Assembly (NCBI GenBank): GCA_947846985.1
Contig: CANTUZ010000001.1
Coordinates: 992,001 to 1,056,000, forward strand
Origin: Fratercula arctica
Lineage: Eukaryota > Chordata > Aves > Charadriiformes > Alcidae
Direction: 5' to 3'
Length of the DNA stretch: 64,000 bases
Part shown: positions 26,561 through 38,547 of the stretch, piece by piece
Layout: each line of letters begins with the position of its first letter
Numbering within the stretch: the stretch's first letter is position 1
Translations under genes and position numbers: made by a program
The notes under the pieces: model-generated
Told to the model about the DNA's origin: nothing
The model's database searches: none
What the model saw: only the letters and a program-made list of their open reading frames with translations

Positions 26561-28439
26561 AGGGTGGCTGCGCCGGGCAGAGCCGGCTCCTTCCAGGGCT
26601 CCCACTTCTCCCCTTTGTTACCCGCACCAATGTGGGGGTGTATTTATGGGCTTTCTTGCAGACCTCAGCCCCGTCTTACCTCTCTATCCCATTTCTAGGC
26701 ATTAACCAGGATGCATGGAAGGGTTCAAGGAGTTATTAACAGCATCCGGAGGCTTTCGGGCTTTGGGCTGGCAAATCGAATCCAGCCCGGCTTTGCGATT
26801 TCCTTACGGCATGAAATAAAGCAAATTTTGGGAGGCTGCCCACCCAGGAAAACCACCTGGCACAAATAACTTCTCTTTTCCCTGCAAAGCTCCATCGCCC
26901 AGGATGGAGGGAGCCCGGCTGTAGGGGGCCAGTAGGTGCCTCAGAGCCGGGGGGACACACACAGGTGCCGGCTCTTTGCCGGGCTCTACAGGGATGCTGC
27001 TGCCCAAACCCTGGTGGTAGGAGCAAAACAAGGTTTGCGGGGGGGAGATAGCAGTTCCCAGGGCATCCGACAGCCAGGCATCACCCCCCTCTGCTCCACA
27101 GATGCCCAATACCCTTTCCTCCTAATTGCTGAACCTAACGAAGTTACACTGGGGAGCAACTGCCTGGGCTCATCCGAAACCCAGCGTTTCTGGTTTTGGT
27201 CCCCGCGTCTAAAAGACGGTCTGGTTTTTCCCCCCCAGCTCCATCTCCTGCTCTGAGGAAAACTAGTACCTTTTCCTCCACTTGTACGCTTCCACCGCAG
27301 CCACAAGAGGCCAGGCTCCTCATTTATTCCCCGGGCTTATTTAATTTTTTTAATTTTTAAACAGCGAAAGCTCAGGAGTTGGAAGCGCAGGGAAAAAAAG
27401 CCACCTCCAGAAAAAGGTAGCAGAACCCTCCTTTGAGCAAGACCCAGATGAGGAAATGCCAGCTAACGAACTACCCCAGGGCTCGCGCTAATTGCAATGG
27501 GCTCCCAGACACAAGCCACCATGGGTTTTACCACATCCATAGCGGTAACGCGGCTTTTCAACCCAAAACCAAGGGAAGCAGTGAAGGCAGCGTGCTTTAA
27601 AGTGCAGGCTCTTACGGCGGTGCCTCCCACACCATTCCCCGCTCGCAGCGGATCCAGCAGATCCCGGTGTCCGTAAGGGCTCACGGATACAGCAGGGAAC
27701 ATCATGGGGACGCGCCACCGCAAAAGGGTTTCCTTTAATGTTATGGGCAGTATTTAGCGGCAACACCTCCAGAAAGGTGGGGATGGAAAGAGCTCAGGAG
27801 GCAAACAGTCCTTCCGTTAGCCATCATCCATCCCACCTTCTCCAAACCCACCACCAAACGCACCCCGAGAGCTAGGGATCGCAGATTTCAGATGGATAAA
27901 AGGGTCTATTTCTTCACGAGCTGTGCAACTCCCTGCCAAAGGATGCCGCAGAGAACAGACTTTACAGCAGGTCCAAGGGAAACTCCAACAGATCCACAGA
28001 GGAAGAATCTCCTGAAGGCGGCGGCACACAAAGACGGCCCTTCTGGTTGAGGGTTCTCCTGGTTTGCAAACTGTTGGGACTTTAGGAAAGTAGAGCAGGG
28101 AAATCTCACTCTGTATTTGTCCTGCTAAAGCTCCCGGTTTCGGTGACAGGACAGTGGCCTGTCATCTGCCGTGGCACACATGGCCGGGGAAGTGGGGCTG
28201 AAGCACGTGCCTGGGTTTTATGGGGAATAATGCCCTAAATCTGTAAGGGATACGGAAAAATTCCCCAAAGCAGCCCGTGTGTGAGGGGCTTCTGTACGTC
28301 AAGCTGTACAAAACGGCTCGTGAGTTGTTAATGAGTGATGTTCTTAAGACAAATTGCCATGTAAATAGATAGCTCCATGTTTAAGTGCCACCGCGGTCAG
28401 CCCCAGTGTTCAGCTGGGAACTGCGTGTGCACTCCGAGG

Positions 28440-28690
28440 TGTGTGGTGGGCAATGGGCACAAACTGGAACACAGGAAATCCCATCTCAACAGGAGGAAAA
28501 ACTCTTTTATTTTGAGGGTGGCAGAGCCCTGGCACAGGCTGCCCAGAGAGCTGTGGAGTCTCCTGCTCTGGAGATATTAAAAATCCATCTCCAACCTGCT
28601 TGGGGTGACCCTGCTCTGGCAGAGGGTTAGACTGGATGGTCTCCAGAGGTCTCTGCCAACCCTTACCAGTCTGGGAATTTCAGATTCTGG
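28440..28690 (+). mobile_element. CR1 LINE fragment
   Basis: Plus-strand 3' part: NGHKLEHRKSHLNRRKN, then [19 protein letters not shown], and a decayed 3' tip (accagtctgggaatttcaga). The neighbouring exon begins about 245 bp to the right. Confidence 0.88.
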
Positions 28691-28935
28691 GATCTCAGTG
28701 ACCAGCTTAGACCCTGGAGCCACCAGGTTTGGCCCAGGGTGAAACCATCCCCAATGGAAGGGCTTGCAGGGACCTGGCACCTACGATGAAAGCACCCCAT
28801 GGTGCTGCTGCGCCGGGAACAGGCCCCTGGGTGATGAGTGTCCTCTCTCAGAGCCGAGAAAGACCTGCCGGACCCCACCGTGAGCCTCCCCCCAACCTCG
28901 GTGACCTGCTTGGAGGCAGGATCGGGGGATCCTAC

Positions 28936-29050
28936 CTGCTCCCACCGTGGCTATGGCGCTCTCCTGACCGATGATGTGCTCCTTTAGCCGCTGCTCCAGG
29001 GGAAACCTCCGGCGTTCCTCCACCTCCCTGCGGCGCTGCTCCTCCTGGAA
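28936..29050 (-). CDS. CLPB: CLPB internal exon: charged linker and AAA+ entry
   Basis: This exon is 115 nt: 38 codons in phase 0 plus one base of an Ala codon. The first part, [20 protein letters not shown], is a highly charged helix rich in Arg and Glu that links the ankyrin region to the ATPase. The second part, [18 protein letters not shown], is the conserved entry to the HSP100/Clp AAA+ module, where the IIGQ-type motif packs against the adenine. The acceptor is tcccacag/TTCC and the donor GCAG/gtagga. Human CLPB has KYQEKQ where this sequence has KFQEEQ across the exon junction. The exon is embedded between a repeat-poor stretch to its left and CR1 fragments starting 135 bp to its right (29185). 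Confidence 0.97.
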
Positions 29051-29184
29051 CTGTGGGAGGGAAGAAAATGGTGGGATCAGATGCTTTTAGGGGTGATAAC
29101 AGGAGTAATGGGGATGCAGCTTCCCCCCTGCAGGACTGCAGAGGCCTACATGGGTATCCTTCTGCTCCCTGGCACTGGGAAGGA

Positions 29185-29545
29185 CACGGGTCCCATTTTT
29201 CCCCCAAGGAGATTTATTTTGGAAGGGATGGCAGGGCTGGGCTGCCGAGGCTGAAGAAGCCCCCACCTCTCCCAGGGCTCACAGTAACTTGCTCCATGTG
29301 TGGTCCCAGCCTGCCCTGTCCTGACATGCTCCATGGAAGCCCTGGGAGATGCCTGGGGCAGCCCATGGAGCTGCTGGAGCGGGGCCAGAGGAGGCCATGG
29401 ACATAATCTGAGGGCTGGAGCCCCTCTACTGTAGGGACAGGCTGAAAGAGTTGGGGGCGTTCAGCCTGGAGAAGAGAAGGGTCCGTGGAGACCTTGGAGC
29501 CCCCTCCAGTCCCTCAAGGGACTCCAGGAAAGCTGGGAAGGGACT
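29185..29545 (+). mobile_element. CR1 LINE with captured 5' segment, third copy
   Basis: It begins acgggtcccatttttccccc and shares the same non-CR1 5' segment (gatggcagggctgggctgcc; gcctggggcagcccatggag) as 2460-3111 and 4069-4729. It then enters CR1 at ctggagcggggccag and stops abruptly at gctgggaagggacta, missing its 3' half. Confidence 0.88.
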
Positions 29546-29547
29546 AA

Positions 29548-29712
29548 AATATCCATCCTAAACCTCCCCTGGAGCAATTTGAGGCCATTTCCTCTTGTCC
29601 CATCGCCTGTTCCTTGGGAGAAGAGACTGACCCCCCCTGGCACCCCCTCCTTTCAGGCAATTGTAGAGAGCAAGAAGGTCTCCCCTCAGTCTCCTTTTCT
29701 CCAGGCTAAACG
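29548..29712 (-). mobile_element. CR1 fragment in opposite orientation
   Basis: Antisense CR1 (atatccatcctaaacctccc; cctcttgtcccatcgcctgt; ccttttctccaggctaaac) of the LLALYNCLKGG subfamily. It is joined within three bases to the truncated plus-strand CR1, lacking both a 3' tip and a 5' end. Confidence 0.85.
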
Positions 29713-30157
29713 GGGGCTGGATTTGTCCTTTTCTCTCTGGAAGTTCACTGCACCATAAGACCCGCTCCCATTCTGCCTGTATCCCGTCCCCAAGCATCTC
29801 AGGGATGTGCGTGTATCGGGTGTCTGTGAACGGCTCTGCGCACTCTTAGCCTTCAGCTCCAGAAAATGGTCTGGGTGGAAGCAGCATGTGAGTCTCTGGC
29901 TCTCAAAGGTCCTGCCTCCTCCTGAGCTGGAGGCGGAAGAAAGTAAATATTCTGAGTAAAGAGCTTTTTCCAGTGCGGTCCTGCGTGCTGCCGTGGGTCT
30001 GTCTGCAGAGCGATGGGGTCTGTCTGTCCCAGCGTGCACAGCAGGAGACGGTGACGCTCCTCCATCCCCACAGGATGTTGGTGGAGTGTTTGAATTGGAG
30101 ATGTGTGAAGAGTGGGAAAACAAATATAGGTAGAATAGGCAAGGCCTTATTTTCAAA

Positions 30158-30520
30158 ATCATAGAATCACAGGATGGTTTGGGTGGGAAGAGACCTTAAA
30201 GGCCACCCAGTGCCACCCCCTGCCCTGGGCAGGGACACCTCCCACCACACCAGCTTGCTCCAAGCCCCATCCAACCTGGCCTTGAACCCCTCCAGGCATG
30301 GGGCAGCCACAGCTTCTCTGGGCAACCTGCGCCAGGGGCTCACCCCCCTCACAGCCAAGAATTTCTGCCTCAGATCTCAGCTCAGTCTCCCCTCTTGCAG
30401 TGGAAAACCCTTCCCCCTCATCCCATGGCTCCCCTCCCTCATCCAGAGTCCCTCCCCAGCTTTCCTGGAGCCCCTTGAGGGATTGGAAGGCCACTATAAG
30501 GTGTCCCCAGACTTGGCTAA
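30158..30520 (-). mobile_element. CR1 LINE fragment
   Basis: Antisense copy from the tip catagaatcacaggatggtt to ccccttgagggattggaagg, where the last bases (ccactataaggtgtccccag) resemble the subfamily at 45428-45972 instead. It may be a mosaic at about 30492. Confidence 0.88.
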
Positions 30521-31067
30521 GGACAGCACATCAAGCAAAGAGGGTTTGCAGAGTGAGCAATTTAACACACGTAACAGGTCCCCATAATTTAAATCACCTT
30601 CCTGAAGGGGAAACTCCTTTAACAAAACCAGAAGCTGCAGTAGGATCCTGCTGCCGGAGTCAGATCGGATAAACCCCCCGTCCAGGCTGCCGGTGTTCCC
30701 TGGGCTAGCACTGACTCCGACAGAAGTTAAAAATAAATAAATAGCAAAAAATCCAATTTTGGCTGGTGCCATCAGTCTCGCGTGTAACGGAGAGATGCCA
30801 CCAGCCCTGATGCCTCATATGGAGCAATAACTTCCCGGCGGATCCCAGGGGGACAGAGCCTCGTGTATCCACAGGGATCACCCCCAGGCTGTGCGTACAC
30901 CCCCAGGCTGACAGCGCCGCTCCTGCCATAGATCTGTGTCTTCCTCTATATCTTAACGAATCCGTCCTCCCTCCTGCCTCATCTGCCTTTCTCCGGGCAC
31001 AGAGAAGGCGATCGGTCCTGTCAGGATATCCAACGATTGGCATGGAGCTACAGGGAGGTGGGGAGAC

Positions 31068-31180
31068 AGAATCACGGAATCATGGAATTGTCCAGGTTGA
31101 AAAGGACCTTTCAGACCATTGAGTCCAACCATCAACCCAACACTGACAAAACCCACCACTAACCCATGTCCCTCAGCACT
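31068..31180 (-). mobile_element. CR1 3' fragment
   Basis: Antisense 3' tip (cacggaatcatggaattgtc), then tgagtccaaccatcaaccca and catgtccctcagca. About 110 bp. Confidence 0.88.
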
Positions 31181-31300
31181 AAATGATGAGATGAAGAGCA
31201 GGAGGGGACACCCCTCTTCTGCAGCACCTTCTCCCTCCCTCCCTCCCTCCTCCAGAAACCAACATCGTAAAAGTTCCTGGGTAGGAGGAAAGTCCCTTTC

Positions 31301-31338
31301 ATGGGTAAAAAGCACCAGTATGGGTAAAAAGCACCAGT
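31301..31338. repeat. 19-bp tandem duplication
   Basis: The unit atgggtaaaaagcaccagt occurs twice head to tail without mismatch. Confidence 0.9.
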
Positions 31339-31639
31339 TAGGGTACTTTTTCCGAGCTGTCCTGCTATGGCTTTCTGCTTGGGATGTTTTGGACAGACCT
31401 GCCCAGGTGCCATCTCCTCAGCGGAGCTGTGGGGCCACCAGGGACCTCGCAGCCAGGTCACGCTGCCAGCTCGGAGCATAAACAACCCACACTGAGCAAA
31501 AAACATCAAAAAGATAAAAACCCACTGAGAAAAACGTATTGTAGATCAGTCTGGGATGAAACCTGCAACAAAAAGCCTCACTAATCTTGGATTTTACACG
31601 AGACACACGCTTCCACTCCTTTCTCTTCCACGTATCCCC

Positions 31640-32218
31640 AGCAGCGTGGGCAGCAGGGCGAGGGGGGGGATTCTGCCCCTCTGCTCCGCTCAGGGGAGAC
31701 CCCCCTGCAGTGCTGCCTCCAGCTCTGGGGCCTCAGCACAGGAGAGACACGGAGCTGTTGGAGCGGGGCCAGAGGAGGCCGCGGAGATGCTGGGAGGGCT
31801 GGAGCCCCTCTGCTGTGAGGACAGGCTGAGAGAGCTGGGGGGGTTCAGCCTGGAGAAGAGAAGGCTCCGCGGAGACCTTCCAGCCCCTTCCAGTCCCTCA
31901 AGGGGCTCCAGCAAAGCTGGGGAGGGACTCTGGATGAGGGAGGGGAGCCATGGGACGAGGGGGAAGGGTTTTCCACTGCAAGAGGGGAGATTGAGCTGAG
32001 ATCTGAGGCAGAAATTCTTGGCTGTGAGGGGGGTGAGCCCCTGGCGCAGGTTGCCCAGAGAAGCTGTGGCTGCCCCATCCCTGGAGGGGTTCAAGGCCAG
32101 GTTGGACGGGGCTTGGAGCAAGCTGGTGTGGTGGGAGGTGTCCCTGCCCAGGGCAGGGGGGTGGACTAGATGATCTTCAAGGTCCCTTCCCACCCAAACC
32201 GTTCCATGATTCTGTGAT
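31640..32218 (+). mobile_element. CR1 LINE fragment
   Basis: It starts in the RPQLEYC region (decayed: ctctgctccgctcaggggag), continues AQERHGAVGAGPEEAAEMLG and [20 protein letters not shown], and ends ccgttccatgattctgtgat. Complete 3' end. Confidence 0.92.
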
Positions 32219-33289
32219 CTCCCCCATCCTCCCACACAGCCACACATCCAGCTTCTCCCACCTCCTCCCAGCTATCCCGATTCCAGGCCCAGCTGGAGCA
32301 GCACATCTGACCCGGGTTTTGTCCTGCCAGATATTTCTGCAGGACATTTCCATTCCATTTACATTTAACCATCGCTGGTGGTGAGGAACCCAGCAGGCGG
32401 AGGGAGCAACACTCCGCTCTTGCGTTGGTGACCCAACTCCTGAGCTCACCTGGGCTAAGAGGGACTGGGACGTGATGCCAAAAGCAGGAGAGATGCTTGA
32501 TTTTTGATAAGAGATAACTGCAGAACACGTCAGAGACGTACCTAAGCTACGACAGCCTTTGGAGATCCAGAGAGGGGTTTTTCCATGGGAAGGGCAGACA
32601 CTGTGGGTTTACAGAACACATAAAACGAGCTTTCACCGCAGGGCGGCTCTGCCCAGACTCTACGTACAGGGTTGCGTGCGGCTTCACGAGCAGACACTTC
32701 ACAAACAACCAAAAAAGACATTTTTCTCCTAAAATATGCTGAAACCAACAACCCGAGGATGTGCTGGATGGAAAAAGCAGAGCAGGCTTGAGCCACAGCT
32801 TGAGGTTTGTTTTCTTTAGAGGGTCCATCAAAGGCGATTCAACACGACGAAGGGGCCGCAGGCTCCGGTTCAGGAGGTCCCCGCACCACTGCCTGCCCGA
32901 AGGGAGCCTGGGGAAAGGGTAATCGTGTCCTCGTCCTGGCTGAAACACTCCTTAAAAACCCTTCGGCAGCCACTGAGGGAGCCAGGAGAGACCAGTGGAT
33001 GGATCTGACTGGTCCCAGTACACTGGGGAAGAGGTGATGAATGGCAAAGACCGATGTGGCGGAGCTGAGACCAGTCCTGGGGCTGCTCTCCTCCCAGTAA
33101 TGCACCAAAGACACTGGTTTCCAGGGCTGCTCCCCTCCTTTTAGCCCCAGATACACCACAACATATCCACATTTCACCAGAGCGTTCAGCAACAGGAACG
33201 AGCTCAAGAGTCCTGAACACCAGGCGAGCACGGTTCAGCACAGGGAAAGCACGCACAGAATTATTATTTTTTTTTTTTTCAAAAGAAGA

Positions 33290-33640
33290 AAGGAAATCAA
33301 AATAAATTAAAAATACATATGAAAACTCCTTGTTATTCTGTCACAAGGATATGTAAATAAAATCTATGGGATGTGCCCACCCAGTAATAGCTCTGCCAAT
33401 TCATTCTCCGGCAGTGATTAAAATGAGCAATAAATTCTCAAAGACTCTCGGTGGGATGCGGATACTGGGGTGGATGCAACCCCGGGAGCACCGGATCCCC
33501 CCCGGCGCAATATTCATCACGAGCTGGCTCGACTGCCTTACGTTTTATATACAAGTACAATCATTTTCATCAGGAACATCTCTACAGATATATATTCCCC
33601 TTCTCTCCTCCATCCATTAGTTAAGCATAAAAACCAAGGC
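33290..33640. promoter_or_regulatory. Candidate conserved noncoding element
   Basis: AT-rich unique sequence with aaatcaaaataaattaaaaa, cagtaatagctctgccaatt and gcagtgattaaaatgagcaa. It is repeat-free and motif-rich, but conservation cannot be judged here. Confidence 0.2.
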
Positions 33641-33934
33641 AGCTCTTCATAGGGGCAGGTTTCCTTGCCAATGCTGGGCTCCAGGGACCATTTACCTCCT
33701 TCTCCTAAAGGTTTCAAGTATTTTATTCTTAACTTTTCTTCCTTAAAACTTCCTTGCAGAGCCGTCCGGTTTTCCGTTGCCGTGATGGAGCCTGGAGAGC
33801 CTCGGAGGAAAGATGACTGTCCGCCTGCTTAGGACAGAGGTTTGGCACTGGGGAATGTGGTCCTGGAAACCCTGCTCCAGCATGGATTTCCCTGGGTGAG
33901 CGCAGCTGGTACAGCAGCTTGAGTAGAGACTCAA

Positions 33935-34520
33935 TGAGAGAGTTGGGTGGAGAGGAACCCAATGGAGTTCAACATGGGCAAGTGTAGGGTCCTGCACCTG
34001 GGGAGGAACAACCCCCCGCACCAGCACAGGTTGGGGCTGACCTGCTGGAGAGCAGCTCTGCAGAGAGGGACCTGGGAGTCCTGGGGGACAACAAGCTGCC
34101 CAAGAGCCAGCCATGTGCCCTGGTGGCCAAGAAGGCCAATGGTCTCCTGGGGGGCATCAAGAAAAGCGTGGCCAGCAGGTGGAGGGAGGTCATCCTCCCC
34201 CTCTGCTCTGCCCTGGGGAGGCCACAGCTGGAGCACTGGGTCCAGTTCTGGGCTCCCCAGTTCCAGACGGAAAGGGAACTGCTGGAGAGAGTCCAGCGGA
34301 GGCTCCGGAGATGCGGAGGGGCTGGAGCATCTCTGTGCTGAGGAAAGGCTGAGAGCCCTGGGGCTGTTCCGCCTGGAGAAGAGCAGACTGAGAGGGGATC
34401 TCATCAATGCTCAGCAAGAGCTAAAGGGCGGGGGGCACCCTGGTCTGGGTGACCCTGCTCTGCCAGGGGGTGGGACTGGATGTTCTCCAGAGGTCCCTTC
34501 CCACCCCTGCCTGTTTGTGA
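33935..34520 (+). mobile_element. CR1 LINE fragment with internal deletion
   Basis: It encodes [18 protein letters not shown] (with breaks), [20 protein letters not shown] and [20 protein letters not shown]. After ctaaagggcggggggcaccc it jumps to tggtctgggtgaccctgctc, deleting about 200 bp that are present in 14683-15528. Confidence 0.92.
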
Positions 34521-35396
34521 CTGCCTGGCAGGTTTAATTCATATCTTCTAAGTGCAGTAATTGACACAGTTTTAATTACCTTCATCCTCCACTTGTGAGC
34601 TAGTCCTTAACCTCAGGTTTCCAGTGTGCAAGTTCAAATTCCAAAGACCAAACTCCAAGGTGCCCAATGCCAGAGGGCAAGTCTGCAACCAAGAGCAAAC
34701 CTGGCCTCCCCGTGCCTCAGTTTCTCCTTTTGCAGTCTTCTTACCAACCAATAATTCGTTGCTCCTACTCAAATAAGGCCTCGTACCCAGGGGTTTTAAA
34801 CCCTCAACATTGGGCTGCAGATCCCTCACTGTCCAATAACCTGCTACTCTGTAAATCTACTTACTCCTGGGGTTTTTCTTGGAATCACTAGGGCAAATAC
34901 AGTTCTTTTCCCTCTTTAAAATACCTTACAACAACGAACGACGAAGGGGACAGTGAGGCTGAAGGGATGCGATGGGCTATTTCACAACCAGGCAGCAGAA
35001 ATCCCTGTCTTTTGCCTCAGAGTGGCGTGGGACCCATGTGAACGCACGGCTCCCAGGCCCACAACCGGCCTCTTGATTCCCAGACCTGGTTCTTTTACCA
35101 GGATTTTCAGAAAATACAGTAAAAATGGCAATCCTGGTGTTAAAGTATTTTTGCCAAGGCGTTACAGCCCAGTATTGCTGGTGCTGAGCAGCCGTGGAAG
35201 TTAACATGGAGGAGGAGGAGGGCACATAGCCGCGGACACAACTAGAAAGTGTTTTTTTCTCCCTTTTTGCATCATGTCATTGATTTATGGAGACCTTTGA
35301 AGAAGCGTGGAGGTGGACGTGCGCTACGGTGCTCCTCCAGGCCTTTTTTCAAACCGCTCTTGCTTTGGGGAAGGAACCAGAAAGTCCCAGGCTCAC

Positions 35397-35494
35397 CTTG
35401 GTCTCCGCCGCTCGCAGAAGGCTCAGGACCTCTCCTTCTCGGGCGTAATCCAGGGGCGTGTGGCCCATCTCGTTCTTCTGCAGAGGGTTGGCAC
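35397..35494 (-). CDS. CLPB: CLPB internal exon: end of ankyrin region
   Basis: This exon is 98 nt: two bases completing Gly from the exon at 60241, then 32 codons. It reads [20 protein letters not shown] and continues to a terminal [17 protein letters not shown] is the second half of the ankyrin repeat begun in the previous exon, so one repeat is built from two exons separated by a 24.7-kb intron. The acceptor is ccatcag/GTGCC and the donor AAG/gtgagc. Compared with the human protein as I remember it, the ankyrin core is almost identical and the C-terminal helix ([10 protein letters not shown]) is more diverged, as expected where the repeat passes into the linker. The exon ends in phase 0. 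Confidence 0.96.
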
Positions 35495-37202
35495 CTGATG
35501 GCAGGGAGAAATAACAAAGATCAGGGGATGGGAGTTTGAATCTTGGGCAGAAGGAGCAGGACGCACGTCTCGTGCCTCCCGTCCTAGCCGGCGCCCCCTC
35601 CTAACCTTTGCTCCAAGGAGGACCTGAAGGAGAAAAGGACAATGTACAACCAGCGGGGACAGGCATGGGGGCGGACGGGGAGGAAGAAAAGAAATTGTCA
35701 CCGCTAACGATCGGCTTGACAGGGAAGAGCTGCTAGCGGGGGGGAAGGGATGAGAGCACACGGTCGCCAGAAGAAAACGCAGCTTCACAAAAGCACCCGC
35801 TCCCCGTCCCACGGCAGCCACACGGGACTGTTTCAGCTTCAACTGGACACGCCACCCATCCCCTCCATCACCCTGGGCCGGAGACGGATCTGCCTGTCGC
35901 CTGCTGAACAGCTGCCACCCGCAGCCACAGCTGGGGGAAAACCACGCTCTTCTTTAGAATTTCATTTATATCTAAAAGAAAAAAGTCACCAAACCCCAAA
36001 GACTGAACTGGAGGGAGTCACACAGACACCCCCACAGAAACGAGGTGGCGTGGAGAGATGTCCCCATCCTCTGTCCCTGTCCCAGACACCGGATTGTGGA
36101 AGAACATGCACAGCCAGACTCGTCCCAGTTGCAGTGATGGGACGGTTATAGAGGGAATCTCGGATGGGGCAGTCCGGGATCAGGAGAAGGGCACAGGGGA
36201 CAGCCCGTGATGCAGGTGAGGACCCTTGGGATTCATCTCTGGCTCTCGGCATCTCAGGAGGTACCTCCGAGGGACTGGGCACTGATGCTGGTGCGCGCTG
36301 GGACTCCACAACAGCCAACCGGACATCAACCGGACACCAAGTGTTGTGAGAACGAGCCTTCAAATCGCCCCCAACCCCCTCAAGCTGGTGCTTGAGCTGG
36401 CCATCTGTCCTGGGTTGAGTGACCCAGCACTCATTTATCTTCTAACGCTTGGGAAAACTGCACTTTTAGAAGACTCCGGTTTCTCAATTCATGAAAATAC
36501 TTCCTTTCTAGCCAGCTACGGGATGTGGGATTCAAGGTCTCGGTGTTTTCAAGCTCACCAGATGCGGGGATGAGAAGTGAGACCCGGGCGCTTGCCCCAA
36601 GCTGCCAACAGGGTTATTTCATACCATGAATGGCACATTCCATAGAAATTAGAAAATTTGCTGGGGAGTTTCTCCTCTTCCATGATGGCTGGGATCCCAA
36701 GAACTCCTTGCCCCGGTGCTGGAGCCTTGAGCCCTTCCCTTCCTCCCGAAGCCACAGCGCTCGCAGTGTCCCACATTGGCTGTCCCCTGCAAATGCACTG
36801 GGTATAATCCTTGTGTATTTTATATTGATATCGGGATCAATACTGGCTCTTTAGGGTTATTAATGTTAATTATTCAGTCTTATCTTATTAAATCTATTTA
36901 TATTTCAACCCTTGGGTTTCCTTGTTTTTCCTCGTTTCCCCTTCCCGGTTGGGGAGGGGTCATTGGGTGAGAGAATAACTGTCTAAAGGACACTAAATTG
37001 TGGTGGGTTTCCCAAACCATAACACCATCCCGCAGGTCTCGAAGGGGGTTCCCAAGCCCCATGAGCAGCCTGGCGAGGGGGATGCCCGAGCAGCCTGAGA
37101 GCATCCCCAGGGCTTGGCGAACATCCCGCATCCCGCCGGGAGCAAGCCAGGAGATGCAAACTGGGCTGCAGCTCCTGCTTCCAGAGCGCAGAGCACCCGC
37201 AG

Positions 37203-37436
37203 TGCTCAATAAATTGGATATCAGGAAAAATTTTTACACTTGAAAGGGTTGTTAAGTGTTGGGACAGACTGCCCAGGGCAGTGGTGGAGTCGCCATCCCT
37301 GGAGGGATTTAAAAGCCGGGCAGACGTGGTGCTGAGGGACATGGGTTAGTGGTGGGTTTGTCAGTGTTGGGTTGATGGTTGGACTCGATCTGAAAGGTCC
37401 CTTCCAACCTGGACAATTCTATGACTCTCTGGTTCT
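37203..37436 (+). mobile_element. CR1 3' fragment
   Basis: Plus strand from ggatatcaggaaaaattttt through gactgcccagggcagtggtg and ggttgatggttggactcgat to the tip attctatgactctctggttc. Confidence 0.9.
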
Positions 37437-37599
37437 ATAAAAGCAAGCAGCGACCATAAGAGCTGGAAGACATGTGGGGCCACCCGGCGAGCAGGAGCCA
37501 GAGAGATGAGCCGCTTCCTTGGCATCAGGGATCTATATTTGCTTACAGAATGAAAAATGCGCTCCATAAACATTCGACACCGAGTAATTTCTATCGCGA

Positions 37600-38440
37600 G
37601 CCTTGTCATTGCGAATAAAGAAGATGATGGAGACAGGTGAGATTATATACTGCCGGTGTCGGCCACTCAATATCTTTTAAATAAGAGACGGTGCTCCCAC
37701 AGTCCCCCCCCACCAAAACCCACCCCGGGTGGGCACACAGGGATGGGGGTGACTTCTCTGCTCCACACCCCCCCCCCAAAATGATGAGCTCCTCGAGGCT
37801 CTTATTCCACATGAAGGCTGAGGGTTTGTTCGGCTGCTCCCGGATCTATCAATAATGGCTCTCCAATATTGGCCTAATCCCCCTGTTAATGGCTTTGACG
37901 ACTTGACTAATTGCTGCAATAATTGATAGAACCCGACTCCTCCAACTGGTCGATTCCGACCTGGCGTAGCGGCGGCAATAAAATATTACGCCGCAATAAA
38001 TAATGGCGTCGCTTCGCTGGCTAATAGAAGGTAAAAGTGGCCAGGGGTTCGTCAAACGCCCCGGCCTGACCCCCCCCCGTCCCTGTCCCCACCTCCTCCC
38101 TGCCCTCTCCCACCCTGCAGCTGGCGGCGGAGGGGACGCCAACCTTCCGAGGCTTAATAGAAGGCCATTTGTCACCTCCCACAAGCTGTCTGAAGCTGGA
38201 GATGGACACCTGGGCAACACCTCGGGCTGTGCAAGCCCGCCGCCTCCTCCCGCACCTCCCCGCTCGTATTAGGAGGCCCCGGCTTATAATATTTGATAAA
38301 TAGCGTGTCGGTTCACTGCCAGCGCCCGCGCAGCCACGCGGCGCAGGAGCAGCTGCAGAAGGTCACTCATTGGGGAAATATGTTTCTGTCAGCCGTATCG
38401 AAAAAAGTTTAGGAGAGTGACAGGCCTCAATTTTTCAAAT
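37600..38440. promoter_or_regulatory. Candidate cis-regulatory block
   Basis: A repeat-free block flanked by GC-rich DNA and containing closely packed TAAT-core motifs: ctatcaataatggctctcca, atattggcctaatccccctg, ttaatggctttgacgacttg, gactaattgctgcaataatt and gcaataaataatggcgtcgc. In mammals CLPB is, to my knowledge, the neighbour of the homeobox gene PHOX2A, so intronic enhancers are plausible. No direct proof from this sequence. Confidence 0.3.
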
Positions 38441-38547
38441 TTTATTAACTCCCTCCTCTTAACAATTTGTCTTGAATTCCTTCAGATTCTGGATAACTGT
38501 CAATAGAGCTCCCGACACGGTGGGTGCTGGTACCTAGGTCCTCTGCT

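Larger units (their letters stand above)
29051..35396 (-). other. CLPB: CLPB intron with mosaic CR1 copies
   Basis: This 6.3-kb intron holds CR1 at 29185-29545, 29548-29712, 30158-30520, 31068-31180, 31640-32218 and 33935-34520. A 19-bp unit is repeated twice at 31301-31338. Positions 32220-33930 are CR1-free, including an AT-rich island at 33290-33640. Positions 34525-35390 and 29715-30155 show nothing recognisable. Confidence 0.85.

Noticed and set aside
37840..38020. tRNA or small RNA gene in the AT-rich block
   Set aside because: No A-box/B-box pair or cloverleaf could be assembled by eye; motifs fit homeodomain sites better.
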